From positions 310,001 to 374,000 of the forward strand of contig NZ_JAKILB010000001.1 in assembly GCF_023283895.1 (NCBI RefSeq): a stretch of 64,000 bases of DNA, read 5' to 3'. Position numbers and translations under genes: made by a program. Source of the stretch: Shewanella pneumatophori. GTDB taxonomy: Bacteria > Pseudomonadota > Gammaproteobacteria > Enterobacterales > Shewanellaceae. The notes under the pieces were generated by a model that saw only the letters and a program-made list of their open reading frames with translations, was not told the DNA's origin and ran no database searches. This document shows, one piece after another, positions 17,803 to 27,098 of this stretch. Each line of letters begins with the position of its first letter. The stretch's first letter is position 1.

Positions 17803-17837
17803 GGGTACAGCCCTTAATATACTAACGAGAGAGAATA

Positions 17838-18467
17838 ATGTTTACAGGTATAGTTCAAGCAACGTGCGAAGTGTTGGCGATTGATAAAAAATCAGGTTTA
17901 AATACGCTACAAATCGCTATTGGGCCGGATTTGCGCGAGGGACTTTCACTAGGGGCAAGTGTCGCAAATAACGGTGTATGTTTAACAGTCACAAGAATAG
18001 AAGATGATAGGGTGTTTTTCGATGTAATGGAAGAGACCCTTAAGCTAACTAACCTATCAAAACTGAGAGTTGGATCACAGGTTAACATAGAGCGTTCATT
18101 AACCTTCGGTAGTGAGATTGGTGGGCACATTTTATCGGGCCATGTCCATACTCAAGCAGAGGTAGATTTAGTCAGTGTAACCGATGAGCATTATGACATT
18201 CGTTTAACCGTTGAACCGAAATGGATGAATTACATTTTGTATAAAGGTTTTGTAGGTGTAAACGGCTGTAGTTTAACGGTAGGAGAGGTGACTGAGACGA
18301 GCTTTATGCTGCACTTAATTCCAGAAACGTTAAAGCTGACCAACCTTGATAGCTATGTAAAAGGTGACTCGATTAATATCGAGATTGATAGTCAAACTCA
18401 GGCGATTGTCGACACCGTAGAACGAGTGCTTGCAAAGAGATTCGCGAATGAAGCGAGTCAACAATAG
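17838..18467 (+). CDS. ribE: Riboflavin synthase, alpha subunit
   Basis: Catalyses dismutation of two 6,7-dimethyl-8-ribityllumazine molecules to riboflavin and the pyrimidinedione. 209 residues built of two homologous lumazine-binding domains. It begins with the invariant MFTGIVQ. The repeated signature is clear: NGVCLTVTRIED and MEETLKLTNLSKL in the first domain, NGCSLTVGEVTE and IPETLKLTNL in the second. GHILSGHVHTQAEV is the conserved inter-domain stretch. The E. coli orthologue is called ribC or ribE. No FMN riboswitch is visible in the 35-base upstream gap. Confidence 0.95.
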   Translation: MFTGIVQATCEVLAIDKKSGLNTLQIAIGPDLREGLSLGASVANNGVCLTVTRIEDDRVFFDVMEETLKLTNLSKLRVGSQVNIERSLTFGSEIGGHILSGHVHTQAEVDLVSVTDEHYDIRLTVEPKWMNYILYKGFVGVNGCSLTVGEVTETSFMLHLIPETLKLTNLDSYVKGDSINIEIDSQTQAIVDTVERVLAKRFANEASQQ

Positions 18468-18538
18468 CCAGTTTGTCGCTTAAAGTGCAGCGTACTAATT
18501 AAAGTCGTTAGGTAATCTAAGCAAATAAAAGTAGCTTA

Positions 18539-18555
18539 TTAACGGACGTCGTTAA
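18539..18555. repeat. Small inverted repeat between convergent ribE and CPXCG genes
   Basis: TTAACG-gacgt-CGTTAA, perfect 6-bp arms. No T-run; possibly a weak terminator for either gene. Confidence 0.3.
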
Positions 18556-18564
18556 CAATATACT

Positions 18565-18765
18565 TTAATAAATCTGCTCATCGTCGGAGTCGATAAAGAA
18601 CTCAATTTTGTGCTGCGCCTCGTCCATATGTAATCGCATATGGATAGGGTTACAGCAAACACGACAATCTTCGTAGTAATCTTGGTCACCACAGGTGGCA
18701 TCGATATTTATGTGTTGATGATGCCCGCAGTGCGGGCAACTAATTGTTTTATTGATGAATCGCAT
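18565..18765 (-). CDS. CPXCG motif-containing cysteine-rich protein
   Basis: 66 residues with CPHCG near the N-terminus and a second cysteine pair DCRVCCNP around residue 34, together a likely zinc-binding site. This is the small CPXCG family common in gammaproteobacteria, with no known function. It starts 2 bases after the stop of the upstream pteridine reductase-like gene and its GGGAG lies within that gene's last codons, so the two are surely cotranscribed. Confidence 0.85.
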   Translation of the reverse strand: MRFINKTISCPHCGHHQHINIDATCGDQDYYEDCRVCCNPIHMRLHMDEAQHKIEFFIDSDDEQIY

Positions 18766-18767
18766 CG

Positions 18768-19505
18768 CTATGCTCCCTTGTAACCCACAGCGCTTCTGCC
18801 TCCATCTACCGCAATAATTTGCCCTGAGATATAAGGCGCGCTGATGAGGTGAGATATAAGCTTGGCTATATCTTCGGCTTGGCCAAGCTTAGCTAATGGT
18901 ATTGCATCTAAAACGGCTTGTTGCGACGCTTCAAGCGATTGCTCAGGCCATAAAATGGCCCCTGGAGCGACGCCATTTACACGGATTGATGGCGCAAGTT
19001 CTTGAGCCAGTGATAATGTTGCCATTTCAAGTGCAGCTTTAGATATAGAGTATAGCCCATGATCTTTTAGAGGGCGCTTACCATGGATATCTAACATATT
19101 TATGATACAGCCATGATGCAGGCTTAACAGAGACCTTAATTGTTCTGCTAATAGGTACGGGCTCAGCAAATTAGTTGTTAGCAATTGCTGTGCTTGCGCA
19201 AAATCTGTATTGCCGATAGGTGTGGGGTAAAAACTAGAGGCATTATTTACAAGTACAGACAGCTGAATGTTAGACGACAAAATATCTTGGGCGAGTTTAC
19301 TAACGGCGGTAGGTTCAGCCAAATTTGCTTGGATAGTCTCGGCTGAGTTGGGTCTAAGCTTATTAAGCTTATTTTTTAGCTGGGTAGCTTCATTAGCTGA
19401 ATTACCATAGTGAATAATGATGTTGTAGCCATCGCTATGCAGTTGACTAACTATGGCTAAGCCGATCCGTTTTGCTGCACCTGTCACTAGCGCCCATGTT
19501 GCCAT
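18768..19505 (-). CDS. folM: Pteridine reductase-type short-chain dehydrogenase (FolM-like)
   Basis: 245-residue SDR. The cofactor loop is TGAAKRIG with Arg, as in NADPH-dependent pteridine reductases; NNASSFYPTPIG is the family's conserved substrate loop; the catalytic YSISKAAL (Tyr-x-x-x-Lys) is intact; VNGVAPGAILWP and GQIIAVDGG close the domain. FolM reduces dihydromonapterin or dihydrofolate. The family call is firm; the exact substrate is inferred. First gene of a two-gene minus-strand operon with the CPXCG protein. Confidence 0.82.
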   Translation of the reverse strand: MATWALVTGAAKRIGLAIVSQLHSDGYNIIIHYGNSANEATQLKNKLNKLRPNSAETIQANLAEPTAVSKLAQDILSSNIQLSVLVNNASSFYPTPIGNTDFAQAQQLLTTNLLSPYLLAEQLRSLLSLHHGCIINMLDIHGKRPLKDHGLYSISKAALEMATLSLAQELAPSIRVNGVAPGAILWPEQSLEASQQAVLDAIPLAKLGQAEDIAKLISHLISAPYISGQIIAVDGGRSAVGYKGA

Positions 19506-19708
19506 TTTTAGTCCTTTTATAATCCATAAAACTTATTTATATAGAGGAGGCTAGGGTAATCTACAAACTTAGTCTGATAAAGAGTGATTTCAGCCCTAAT
19601 GCCAAATGGTCGCTAAACCTATATGGTTCCAGTAAGCCAGCATTTTGACTCGATTTTTCTCATAGGTAATCACCCAGTTTTTATTAGTAAAACAATTTTT
19701 TGTAAAAC

Positions 19709-19738
19709 TTGCATCTTCTCGCTGCTATCACTTAGAAT
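19709..19738 (+). promoter_or_regulatory. Probable promoter of the thrS-infC-rpmI-rplT operon
   Basis: TTGCAT (19709-19714), 18-bp spacer, TAGAAT (19733-19738), then a discriminator containing GCGGC. Gives a leader of roughly 115 bases to the thrS ATG. Confidence 0.5.
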
Positions 19739-19815
19739 TAGCGGCTTGCGCGCTGGAAAACCCAGGCTCCTGTAAGGCCTAGTCCCAGTTGCGTAAACCA
19801 CACTTAATTTTAAAA

Positions 19816-19846
19816 CCAAGTGGCCCTACGTGGGGGTCACCACTGG
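19816..19846 (+). promoter_or_regulatory. thrS translational operator-like hairpin with CGU loop
   Basis: CCAaGTGG/CCACTGG arms (one bulged A) enclose CCC-TACGTG-GGG. The loop contains CGU at about 30 bases upstream of the start codon. In E. coli, ThrRS represses its own mRNA by binding a hairpin just upstream of the ribosome site whose loop mimics the CGU anticodon of tRNA-Thr. Position and loop agree here; that this is the operator is inference. Confidence 0.55.
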
Positions 19847-19859
19847 AAAAGGAAAAATC

Positions 19860-21788
19860 ATGCCTGTTATTACACTTCCTGACGGAAGCAAACGCGAGTT
19901 TGCTCACTCTGTTTCTACTTTAGATGTTGCTGCTGATATTGGTCCTGGTCTTGCTAAAGCGTGTATCGCTGGTCGCGTGAACGGTGAACTAAAAGACGCA
20001 TGTGACCTGATTGAAACTGATTCAGATCTTTCAATCATCACTGCTAAAGATGAAGAGGGTGTTGAAATTCTTCGTCACTCTTGCGCGCATTTGCTAGGTC
20101 ATGCAATCAAGCAACTGTTCCCAGAAACCAAAATGGCCATCGGCCCTGTTATTGATAATGGTTTCTACTATGACATCGACTTAGACCATAAGTTGACTCA
20201 GGAAGATATCGATGCGCTAGAAAAGCGCATGGCTGAACTTGCTAAAACTAATTACGCGGTTGATAAGCGTGTTGTTAGCTGGCAAGAAGCGCGTGATACT
20301 TTTGAATCTCGTGGTGAAGTTTACAAAATGGCTATTTTGGATGAGAACATTCCAAAAGACTCAACGCCAGCGCTTTATCATCACGAAGAATATATCGACA
20401 TGTGTCGTGGCCCACACGTACCAAACATGAAGTTCTGTCAGAACTTTAAGTTGATGAGTGTAGCGGGCGCATACTGGCGCGGTAACTCAGATAACAAGAT
20501 GTTACAACGCGTATACGGTACAGCTTGGGCTGATAAGAAAGCCCTTAAAGTTCACCTTAACCGTCTTGAAGAAGCGGCTAAGCGTGACCATCGTAAAATT
20601 GGTAAGCAGCTAGATCTTTACCATATGCAAGAAGAAGCACCAGGTATGGTGTTCTGGCATAACGATGGTTGGAGCTTGTTCCTTGAGCTTGAGAAGTTTA
20701 TTCGTCAAAAGCTAGGTCAGTACACTTACCAAGAAGTAAAAGGCCCATTAATGATGGACCGTGTACTTTGGGAACGCAGTGGTCACTGGGACAAATATTC
20801 AGAAGCGATGTTCACAACGAGCTCTGAAAACCGTGAATACGCAGTTAAGCCAATGAACTGCCCTGGTCACGTGCAGATCTTTAACCAAGGTCTTAAGTCA
20901 TACCGTGATTTACCATTGCGTATGGCAGAGTTTGGTTGTTGTCATCGTAACGAGCCTTCAGGTTCACTACACGGTCTAATGCGCGTACGTGGCTTTACGC
21001 AAGATGATGCACACATCTTCTGTACTGAAGAACAAGTACAGCAGGAAGTGAGCGCATGTATCAAGATGGTTTACGATACATACGAAACATTCGGCTTTAG
21101 CAATATCGTTGTTAAGCTATCTACACGTCCAGAAAAGCGTATCGGTGATGACGATATGTGGGATCGTGCAGAAGAAGCGCTTAAGCAAGCATTAACTGCT
21201 AATGGCATTGAATTCGAAATTTTACCGGGCGAAGGCGCGTTTTACGGCCCTAAGATTGAATTTACATTGCATGATTGTCTAGACAGAGCGTGGCAATGTG
21301 GTACAGTGCAGCTCGATTACGCGTTACCTGGTCGCTTAGGTGCAACTTATGTTGCTGAAGATAACAGCCGTCAAACACCTGTTATGATCCACCGTGCGAT
21401 TTTGGGTTCACTAGAGCGCTTCTTGGGTATTCTAATTGAAGAGTACGCAGGTAAATTCCCTGCTTGGTTGTCTCCAGTTCAGGTTGTTGTAATGAATATT
21501 ACCGACAAACAGTCGGATTATGTCGATAATGTCGTCAATTTATTCAAAGAACATGGAATTCGTGCAACTAAAGACTTGAGGAATGAGAAGATAGGCTTTA
21601 AAATACGCGAACATACCTTAAGGCGTGTGCCATATCTGTTGGTCGTTGGTGATCAAGAGATGGAAAATAAGGAAGTAGCGGTGCGTACCCGTGAAGGCGT
21701 TGACTTAGGTAAAATGCAAATCGAAGAATTTGCTACTAAGCTCAAGAACCAGATTTCGCTCCGTAGTCTAAATTTGTTGGAGGATTAG
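19860..21788 (+). CDS. thrS: Threonyl-tRNA synthetase
   Basis: Class II synthetase charging tRNA-Thr, 642 residues, the same as E. coli. Domains in order: TGS at the N-terminus ([14 protein letters not shown]), the zinc-free editing domain with [12 protein letters not shown] and the later CRGPHVPN block, catalytic core with NCPGHVQIF, motif 2 [20 protein letters not shown], motif 3 [15 protein letters not shown], and the anticodon-binding domain at the end. The start ATG 19860 follows AAGGAAAAATC and matches the family start; a frame open 10 codons upstream is leader sequence. First gene of the thrS-infC-rpmI-rplT operon. Confidence 0.97.
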   Translation: MPVITLPDGSKREFAHSVSTLDVAADIGPGLAKACIAGRVNGELKDACDLIETDSDLSIITAKDEEGVEILRHSCAHLLGHAIKQLFPETKMAIGPVIDNGFYYDIDLDHKLTQEDIDALEKRMAELAKTNYAVDKRVVSWQEARDTFESRGEVYKMAILDENIPKDSTPALYHHEEYIDMCRGPHVPNMKFCQNFKLMSVAGAYWRGNSDNKMLQRVYGTAWADKKALKVHLNRLEEAAKRDHRKIGKQLDLYHMQEEAPGMVFWHNDGWSLFLELEKFIRQKLGQYTYQEVKGPLMMDRVLWERSGHWDKYSEAMFTTSSENREYAVKPMNCPGHVQIFNQGLKSYRDLPLRMAEFGCCHRNEPSGSLHGLMRVRGFTQDDAHIFCTEEQVQQEVSACIKMVYDTYETFGFSNIVVKLSTRPEKRIGDDDMWDRAEEALKQALTANGIEFEILPGEGAFYGPKIEFTLHDCLDRAWQCGTVQLDYALPGRLGATYVAEDNSRQTPVMIHRAILGSLERFLGILIEEYAGKFPAWLSPVQVVVMNITDKQSDYVDNVVNLFKEHGIRATKDLRNEKIGFKIREHTLRRVPYLLVVGDQEMENKEVAVRTREGVDLGKMQIEEFATKLKNQISLRSLNLLED

Positions 21789-21791
21789 GTC

Positions 21792-22334
21792 ATAAAGATC
21801 AAGAAAACAGCAGGGCGCCAGGCGGCCCCGAACAGAATTAACGAACTCATCACTGGTGTACCAGAAGTCCGTTTAAACGGCCTTGATGGTGAGCAATTGG
21901 GAATCATGAGCATTAGAGAAGCTCAAGAAATCGCTGACGAAGCTGGCGTAGATCTTGTAGAAATCAGTCCTAATGCTGAGCCGCCAGTTTGTCGTGTTAT
22001 GGACTACGGTAAGTTCCTTTTTGACAAAGCAAAAGCTCAAAAAGAACAAAAGAAGAAGCAGAAAATTGTACAGGTGAAGGAAATTAAATTCCGTCCCGGT
22101 ACAGACGAAAACGACTACCAGGTAAAACTACGCAACCTGACTCGTTTTCTAGAAGACGGCGACAAAGCGAAAGTAACGCTGCGTTTCCGTGGTCGTGAGA
22201 TGGCTCACCAAAGTTTAGGTATGGATCTTTTGAACCGTATCAAAACTGATTTGGAAGTTATTGCTGTTGTCGAATCTTTCCCGAAAATGGAAGGTCGTCA
22301 AGCAGTAATGGTTCTCGCACCGAAAAAGAAATAG
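21792..22334 (+). CDS. infC: Translation initiation factor IF-3, starting at AUA
   Basis: IF-3 binds the 30S subunit and proofreads the start codon and initiator tRNA. The frame continues without stops upstream of the first conventional start and encodes the conserved N-terminus [17 protein letters not shown] directly after an ATA codon at 21792. GGAGG lies 8 bases before this ATA, and the resulting 180 residues equal the E. coli length. E. coli infC uses AUU, through which IF-3 represses its own synthesis; AUA would serve the same purpose. TTG 21897 or ATG 21906 would remove the N-domain. The body shows [34 protein letters not shown] and the C-terminal LAPKKK. The gap to the thrS stop is 3 bases. 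Confidence 0.93.
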   Translation: MKIKKTAGRQAAPNRINELITGVPEVRLNGLDGEQLGIMSIREAQEIADEAGVDLVEISPNAEPPVCRVMDYGKFLFDKAKAQKEQKKKQKIVQVKEIKFRPGTDENDYQVKLRNLTRFLEDGDKAKVTLRFRGREMAHQSLGMDLLNRIKTDLEVIAVVESFPKMEGRQAVMVLAPKKK

Positions 22335-22335
22335 T

Positions 22336-22385
22336 AAGGCAACCATAAAAGTAACAGGGGCCTCTTGAGGTTTCCTGTTCGCCTT
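22336..22385 (+). promoter_or_regulatory. Structured infC-rpmI intergenic RNA (possible L20 control element)
   Basis: Nested pairing AAGGC(22336)/GCCTT(22381), AACAGG(22353)/CCTGTT(22374) and CCTC/GAGG. In E. coli the region before rpmI carries the binding sites through which ribosomal protein L20 represses rpmI-rplT. Location agrees; the mapping of L20 contacts is not attempted here. Confidence 0.4.
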
Positions 22386-22421
22386 GCGTTTTATTAATTG
22401 TCCCAATGCGGAGTTTTAGCA

Positions 22422-22616
22422 ATGCCTAAAATGAAAACAGACAAGGGTGTACAAAAGCGTTTTAAGAAAACCGCTAACGGTTTTAAGCGCAAGCAAGCCC
22501 ACTTACGTCACATTTTGACCAAGAAGAGCACTAAGCGTAAACGTCACTTACGTGCTAAATGTTTAGTAGCTAAGTCTGATGTGCCAGCAATTGCACGTCA
22601 ACTACCATACGCTTAA
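22422..22616 (+). CDS. rpmI: Ribosomal protein L35
   Basis: 64 residues, very basic: [20 protein letters not shown], then [20 protein letters not shown], ending in LPYA as in other L35. ATG at 22422 has GGAG about 8 bases upstream; the frame is open eight codons further but that is leader. Component of the 50S subunit, cotranscribed with rplT 18 bases downstream. Confidence 0.97.
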   Translation: MPKMKTDKGVQKRFKKTANGFKRKQAHLRHILTKKSTKRKRHLRAKCLVAKSDVPAIARQLPYA

Positions 22617-22634
22617 TTAGAGGAGTAAAGAACA

Positions 22635-22994
22635 ATGCCTAGAGTTAAGCGTGGTGTAACCGCTCGTGCTCGTCACAAGAAAGTACTTAAATTAGCTAAA
22701 GGTTATTATGGCGCTCGTAGCCGTACTTACCGTGTTGCTGTTCAAGCAGTAACTAAAGCTGGTCAATATGCTTACCGTGACCGTCGTCAAAAGAAACGTC
22801 AATTCCGTCAACTATGGATTGCTCGTATCAATGCGGCATCTCGTCAAAATGGCCTATCTTACAGCCGTTTCATTAATGGTTTGAAAAAAGCATCAATCGA
22901 AATCGACCGTAAGATCCTAGCTGACATCGCTGTTTTCGATAAAGTTGTATTCGCAACTTTAGTAGAAAAAGCAAAAGACGCTTTAGCTAAGTAA
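22635..22994 (+). CDS. rplT: Ribosomal protein L20
   Basis: 119 residues, with the family opening [23 protein letters not shown] and [24 protein letters not shown]. It binds 23S rRNA early in 50S assembly and represses its own operon in E. coli. AGAGGAG precedes the ATG. Last gene of the operon. Confidence 0.97.
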   Translation: MPRVKRGVTARARHKKVLKLAKGYYGARSRTYRVAVQAVTKAGQYAYRDRRQKKRQFRQLWIARINAASRQNGLSYSRFINGLKKASIEIDRKILADIAVFDKVVFATLVEKAKDALAK

Positions 22995-23357
22995 TTAGTT
23001 TAGAATCTTTTGAAAAAGGGAGCCTTAGGGCTCCCTTTTTTTATTGCTGTTATTTAGTTTAAAAAATTCATGGGACTTAGGATATTAGATCGCTTTATTA
23101 GCTTTTTTTTGTAAGCACTTGCGACTATTCGTTTGAATACTTAAGGAGCTATATCTTTTTTTGCACAAACCACTGCAAAACATACGTAGCTAAATACTTC
23201 TCATCGAGGAACTTTAAATCCTTTTAAAGCGTTAACGACTTTACCAGCTAGACTTTAGCAGCATTAGCTAGTTAATCTTAAGTTTATGCTAGTTTTGTTG
23301 CTATCATTACCTGCTTAATAGACTTATGTCGATTCATTATTATTTGGGCTTGTACTA
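22995..23357. other. Intergenic region after rplT
   Basis: Holds the operon terminator at 23013-23042. The remaining ~310 bases are AT-rich with no gene, repeat or clear promoter that I can support. Confidence 0.45.
23013..23042 (+). terminator. Terminator of the thrS-rplT operon
   Basis: GGGAGCC-ttag-GGCTCCC with five A before and seven T after. Confidence 0.9.
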
Positions 23358-23930
23358 ATGACCACGTTAACCACACCACGCTTAATCATTTCACCCATGT
23401 CTTTAGATGATACAGAATTACAGTTCCAACTAGATCAAGACTCTATGGTAATGAAGTACATTAATGGTGGGCGAGTTCCAAGTCTTGAAGAAATAGAAAC
23501 TGTGTTTATGCCACGATTTGCAGCTTATCGGGATGTTGAAAAGGGGTGGGGCTTATGGAAAGTGTTTATTAACCAAAGCCAAACATTAGTTAACGAGGCT
23601 GATAAAGTAGAAGCTTATTTTGCTGGCTGGATTTTAATTAGACCGATGTACTTTTTTACAGATACGCCTAGATATGATGATTTGGAAATTGGTTGGCGTT
23701 TCAAGCAAGAAACTTGGGGCAAGGGCATAGCTACTGAGAGTGCAACTAAAGTTATCGAACATATTTTGCAAACCCAACCTGAGATTAAACATCTTTCTGC
23801 AATTGCAGATGAGCAAAACTTAGCTTCGATTAATATTATGAAAAAGCTAGGTATGAGCTTTAAAGGAAATCTCGATCACCCAGATGCGGGTGATGATGTT
23901 GAAGTGGTGCTTTACTCTAAGACGGTTTAA
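23358..23930 (+). CDS. GNAT family N-acetyltransferase, RimJ-like
   Basis: 190 residues of the Acetyltransf_3 type: TTPRLIISPMSLDDTEL at the N-terminus, LEIGWRFKQETWGKGIATES as the acetyl-CoA loop (W-G-K-G-I-A-T-E), and NLASINIMKKLGMSFKG as the terminal helix-strand block typical of RimJ/RimL relatives. Such proteins acetylate N-termini, amino sugars or small molecules; the substrate here is unknown. The ribosome site is weak. Single gene, convergent with trxB. Confidence 0.85.
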   Translation: MTTLTTPRLIISPMSLDDTELQFQLDQDSMVMKYINGGRVPSLEEIETVFMPRFAAYRDVEKGWGLWKVFINQSQTLVNEADKVEAYFAGWILIRPMYFFTDTPRYDDLEIGWRFKQETWGKGIATESATKVIEHILQTQPEIKHLSAIADEQNLASINIMKKLGMSFKGNLDHPDAGDDVEVVLYSKTV

Positions 23931-23975
23931 CAACGGAGAGCTTAATTAACAATAAAAGTCATACAGCAGACAATA

Positions 23976-24004
23976 AAAAAGCCAACTTAAATAGTTGGCT
24001 TTTT
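23976..24004. terminator. Bidirectional terminator between GNAT gene and trxB
   Basis: AAAAAGCCAACT-5-AGTTGGCTTTTT, perfect arms with A/T runs on both sides. Confidence 0.87.
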
Positions 24005-24021
24005 CGGATAATTCTAATGAA

Positions 24022-24987
<966 letters not shown>

Positions 24988-25258
24988 TTAACGAATGCGG
25001 TACAGCAAGGGGAATTGAGCCCTTGTTTTACTAATTGCAGCGATTGTAGGGAATTTAGTGAGAGGGGTAAAGCTCTGTATTTAGCATTGGTGTTTAATAT
25101 TTCGCTGCTTGGCTGTGATATTTAACGGTTTTTAGTGGGTTTAGGCTGCTCCTTATCACATTTTGGTTTATTCTATAGCACAAAGAAAGACAGGTGGCTG
25201 GTTTGTTTTCTTAAACTCAATAGCCAAACCTTCACAAGCAAAAGTAAAAGGAAGTGTT

Positions 25259-26386
25259 ATGCGTATTACCGCCAATTTTGATAGTGGAAACATCGAAGTT
25301 ATTAATCTTGATAATAAAGATGATGTTCAATTAGCAATTCGTCCAGATGAGGGCGGAGAGTTTTTTCAGTGGTTTAACTTCAAATTAGAAGGGGTAGTGG
25401 GCAACCAATATACGCTTAACATCGTAAACGCTGATAAAGCTTCTTACACAAAAGGTTGGGAAGATTATCAAGCCGTTGCGACTTACGATAGACAGAACTG
25501 GTTCCGCTTACCAACGGAGTATGTAGACGGTAAGCTTTCAATTCAAGTTGAGCTAGATTGCGATGCGATTCAAATAGCTTATTTTGCGCCATACAGTTAT
25601 GAACGCCATCAAGACTTATTAGCTGCCGTGCAAGTTCATCCGCAAGTAAGTCTTGAACACTTAGGCTTAACGTTAGATGGTCGTGACATGACCTTGGTTA
25701 AAATTGGCGATGGTGACGAAGATAAAGCTAACATTTGGATCACTGCGCGTCAGCATCCAGGTGAGACTATGGCTGAGTGGTTAGTTGAAGGCTTGATGAA
25801 TAATCTGCTTGATAGCGACTGCCCAACGGCGAAAGCATTACTTGATAAAGCCAATTTTTACATCGTACCTAATATGAATCCTGATGGCAGTGCACGTGGG
25901 CACCTACGTACTAATGCTGTGGGTACCAACCTTAACCGTGAATGGAAAACACCTTCTTTAGAAAAAAGCCCTGAAGTGCTTTACGTGGTTAATAAGATGA
26001 AAGAAACCGGTGTAGACTTGTTTTACGATGTGCACGGTGATGAAGGTTTACCTTACGTGTTCTTAGCTGGTTGTGAAGGCGTACCTGCATTCACTAAAGA
26101 AGATGCCGCTCGTCAACAAGAATTTGTTGATGCCTTGCTGATGGCTAGCCCAGATTTCCAAGATAAATTCGGTTACGACAAAGACGAGCCGGGTCAGGCA
26201 AACTTAACTGTCGCTTCTAACTGGGTTGCCCATACATTTGGCTGTCTTTCAAATACACTTGAAATGCCATTTAAAGATAATGCCAATATGCCTGATCTGA
26301 TGGCAGGCTGGTCACCAGAGCGCTGTATTTACCTTGGTGAAGCTTCATTGATTGCAATGAATGCTGTCGTTGATAAACTAAAATAA
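25259..26386 (+). CDS. M14 family zinc carboxypeptidase, cytosolic (CCP-like) type
   Basis: 375 residues without signal peptide. An N-terminal beta-domain of about 110 residues is followed by the peptidase domain with the zinc ligands in RQHPGETMAEW (His and Glu) and DVHGDEG (His), NMNPDGSARGHLRTNAVGTNLNREW, and a catalytic Glu in TLEMPFKD. The HPGE-T-x-x-E arrangement and the N-terminal domain are those of cytosolic carboxypeptidases (related to CCP/Nna1), a group also found in gammaproteobacteria. ATG at 25259 has AAAGGAAG just upstream; an open frame of 32 more codons upstream has no support. Physiological substrate unknown. Confidence 0.87.
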   Translation: MRITANFDSGNIEVINLDNKDDVQLAIRPDEGGEFFQWFNFKLEGVVGNQYTLNIVNADKASYTKGWEDYQAVATYDRQNWFRLPTEYVDGKLSIQVELDCDAIQIAYFAPYSYERHQDLLAAVQVHPQVSLEHLGLTLDGRDMTLVKIGDGDEDKANIWITARQHPGETMAEWLVEGLMNNLLDSDCPTAKALLDKANFYIVPNMNPDGSARGHLRTNAVGTNLNREWKTPSLEKSPEVLYVVNKMKETGVDLFYDVHGDEGLPYVFLAGCEGVPAFTKEDAARQQEFVDALLMASPDFQDKFGYDKDEPGQANLTVASNWVAHTFGCLSNTLEMPFKDNANMPDLMAGWSPERCIYLGEASLIAMNAVVDKLK

Positions 26387-26414
26387 CAGATAGACACTAG
26401 CTAAGAGGTAGCCA

Positions 26415-26732
26415 ATGGCATTAGTTAATTGTCCTAGTTGCAATAAACGAATTTCGAGTATGGCTAAAGAATGCAACCATTGTCGTGCCAGTGTTTCTGC
26501 CGACAATGAAAGCCTTCGAGTGATCAGCCATATTAAGCGATCTAACCAGTTAATGAACCAAAGTTTTCTTGCGTTAACTTTGTTTATTGGTGGCGTAGTG
26601 GCTTGGTTTTGGGGCGGCGAGCCCGCAGAGGGAACCCGCTCTTATTTGGCCATAGGCGCATTTTCGTTAGGCTTTGTAGGCTACTTAATCACTCGCGTGC
26701 AAATTGTGCTGCATAAACGGAAGAAAGTATGA
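26415..26732 (+). CDS. Zinc-ribbon protein with two membrane segments
   Basis: 105 residues: an N-terminal ribbon CPSC-17-CNHC, a linker, then two hydrophobic segments (about 50-68 and 80-96) and a basic end RKKV. The layout suggests an inner-membrane protein with a cytoplasmic zinc ribbon. The function is not known. It overlaps the next gene by ATGA, so translation is probably coupled, and it follows the M14 gene by 28 bases. Confidence 0.75.
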   Translation: MALVNCPSCNKRISSMAKECNHCRASVSADNESLRVISHIKRSNQLMNQSFLALTLFIGGVVAWFWGGEPAEGTRSYLAIGAFSLGFVGYLITRVQIVLHKRKKV

Positions 26733-27010
26733 CCGACATTAATAAAGTAATAGATGAAATGCCTGATGAGGTTTATCAGCGTTTGCTTAGTGGTGTAGAG
26801 CTGGGTAAATGGGAGGACGGAACGGTATTAACTCCCGAGCAACGTGCGTCGACTCAACAGGTTGTTATGCTTTATCAAGCAAGACGATTACAGCAAACTG
26901 ACCACTTTACGATTAATAGTGAAGGCAAGGTCAACGAGTTATCTAAGTCTGAGCTTAAAAAACAATTTAAAGGCGAGTCAATCGCTGAGTTTAAAGAGCA
27001 AGAACTGTAA
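26729..27010 (+). CDS. yeaC: YeaC family (DUF1315) protein
   Basis: 93 residues resembling E. coli YeaC: MPDEVYQRLLSGVELGKWEDGTVLTPEQ and VVMLYQARR match the family core, with a charged C-terminus. Function unknown. Start overlaps the stop of the zinc-ribbon gene by 4 bases; the terminator follows within 25 bases. In E. coli yeaC lies in the same general region as ansA and sppA, which follow here on the other strand. Confidence 0.85.
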   Translation: MTDINKVIDEMPDEVYQRLLSGVELGKWEDGTVLTPEQRASTQQVVMLYQARRLQQTDHFTINSEGKVNELSKSELKKQFKGESIAEFKEQEL

Positions 27011-27033
27011 TCGTTGAATATGCTGTATATACG

Positions 27034-27063
27034 AAAAGCCCAAGCAAACTGCTTGGGCTTTTT
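27034..27063. terminator. Bidirectional terminator between yeaC and ansA
   Basis: AAAAGCCCAAGC-aaact-GCTTGGGCTTTTT, 12-bp perfect stem between convergent genes. Confidence 0.9.
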
Positions 27064-27098
27064 ATTTCGGCTTTATTTACTCGCTAGTGAAATCAAAA

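Larger units (their letters stand above)
19506..19859. other. Divergent intergenic region with the thrS leader
   Basis: Contains a good promoter candidate and a structured leader for thrS (both listed). The folM-side promoter is not obvious. Short hairpins such as CTGG-aaaac-CCAG occur in the leader near 19753. Confidence 0.5.

Noticed and set aside
17803..17837. FMN riboswitch before ribE
   Set aside because: Only 35 bases separate norM and ribE starts, too short for an RFN element, and none of its conserved blocks are visible.
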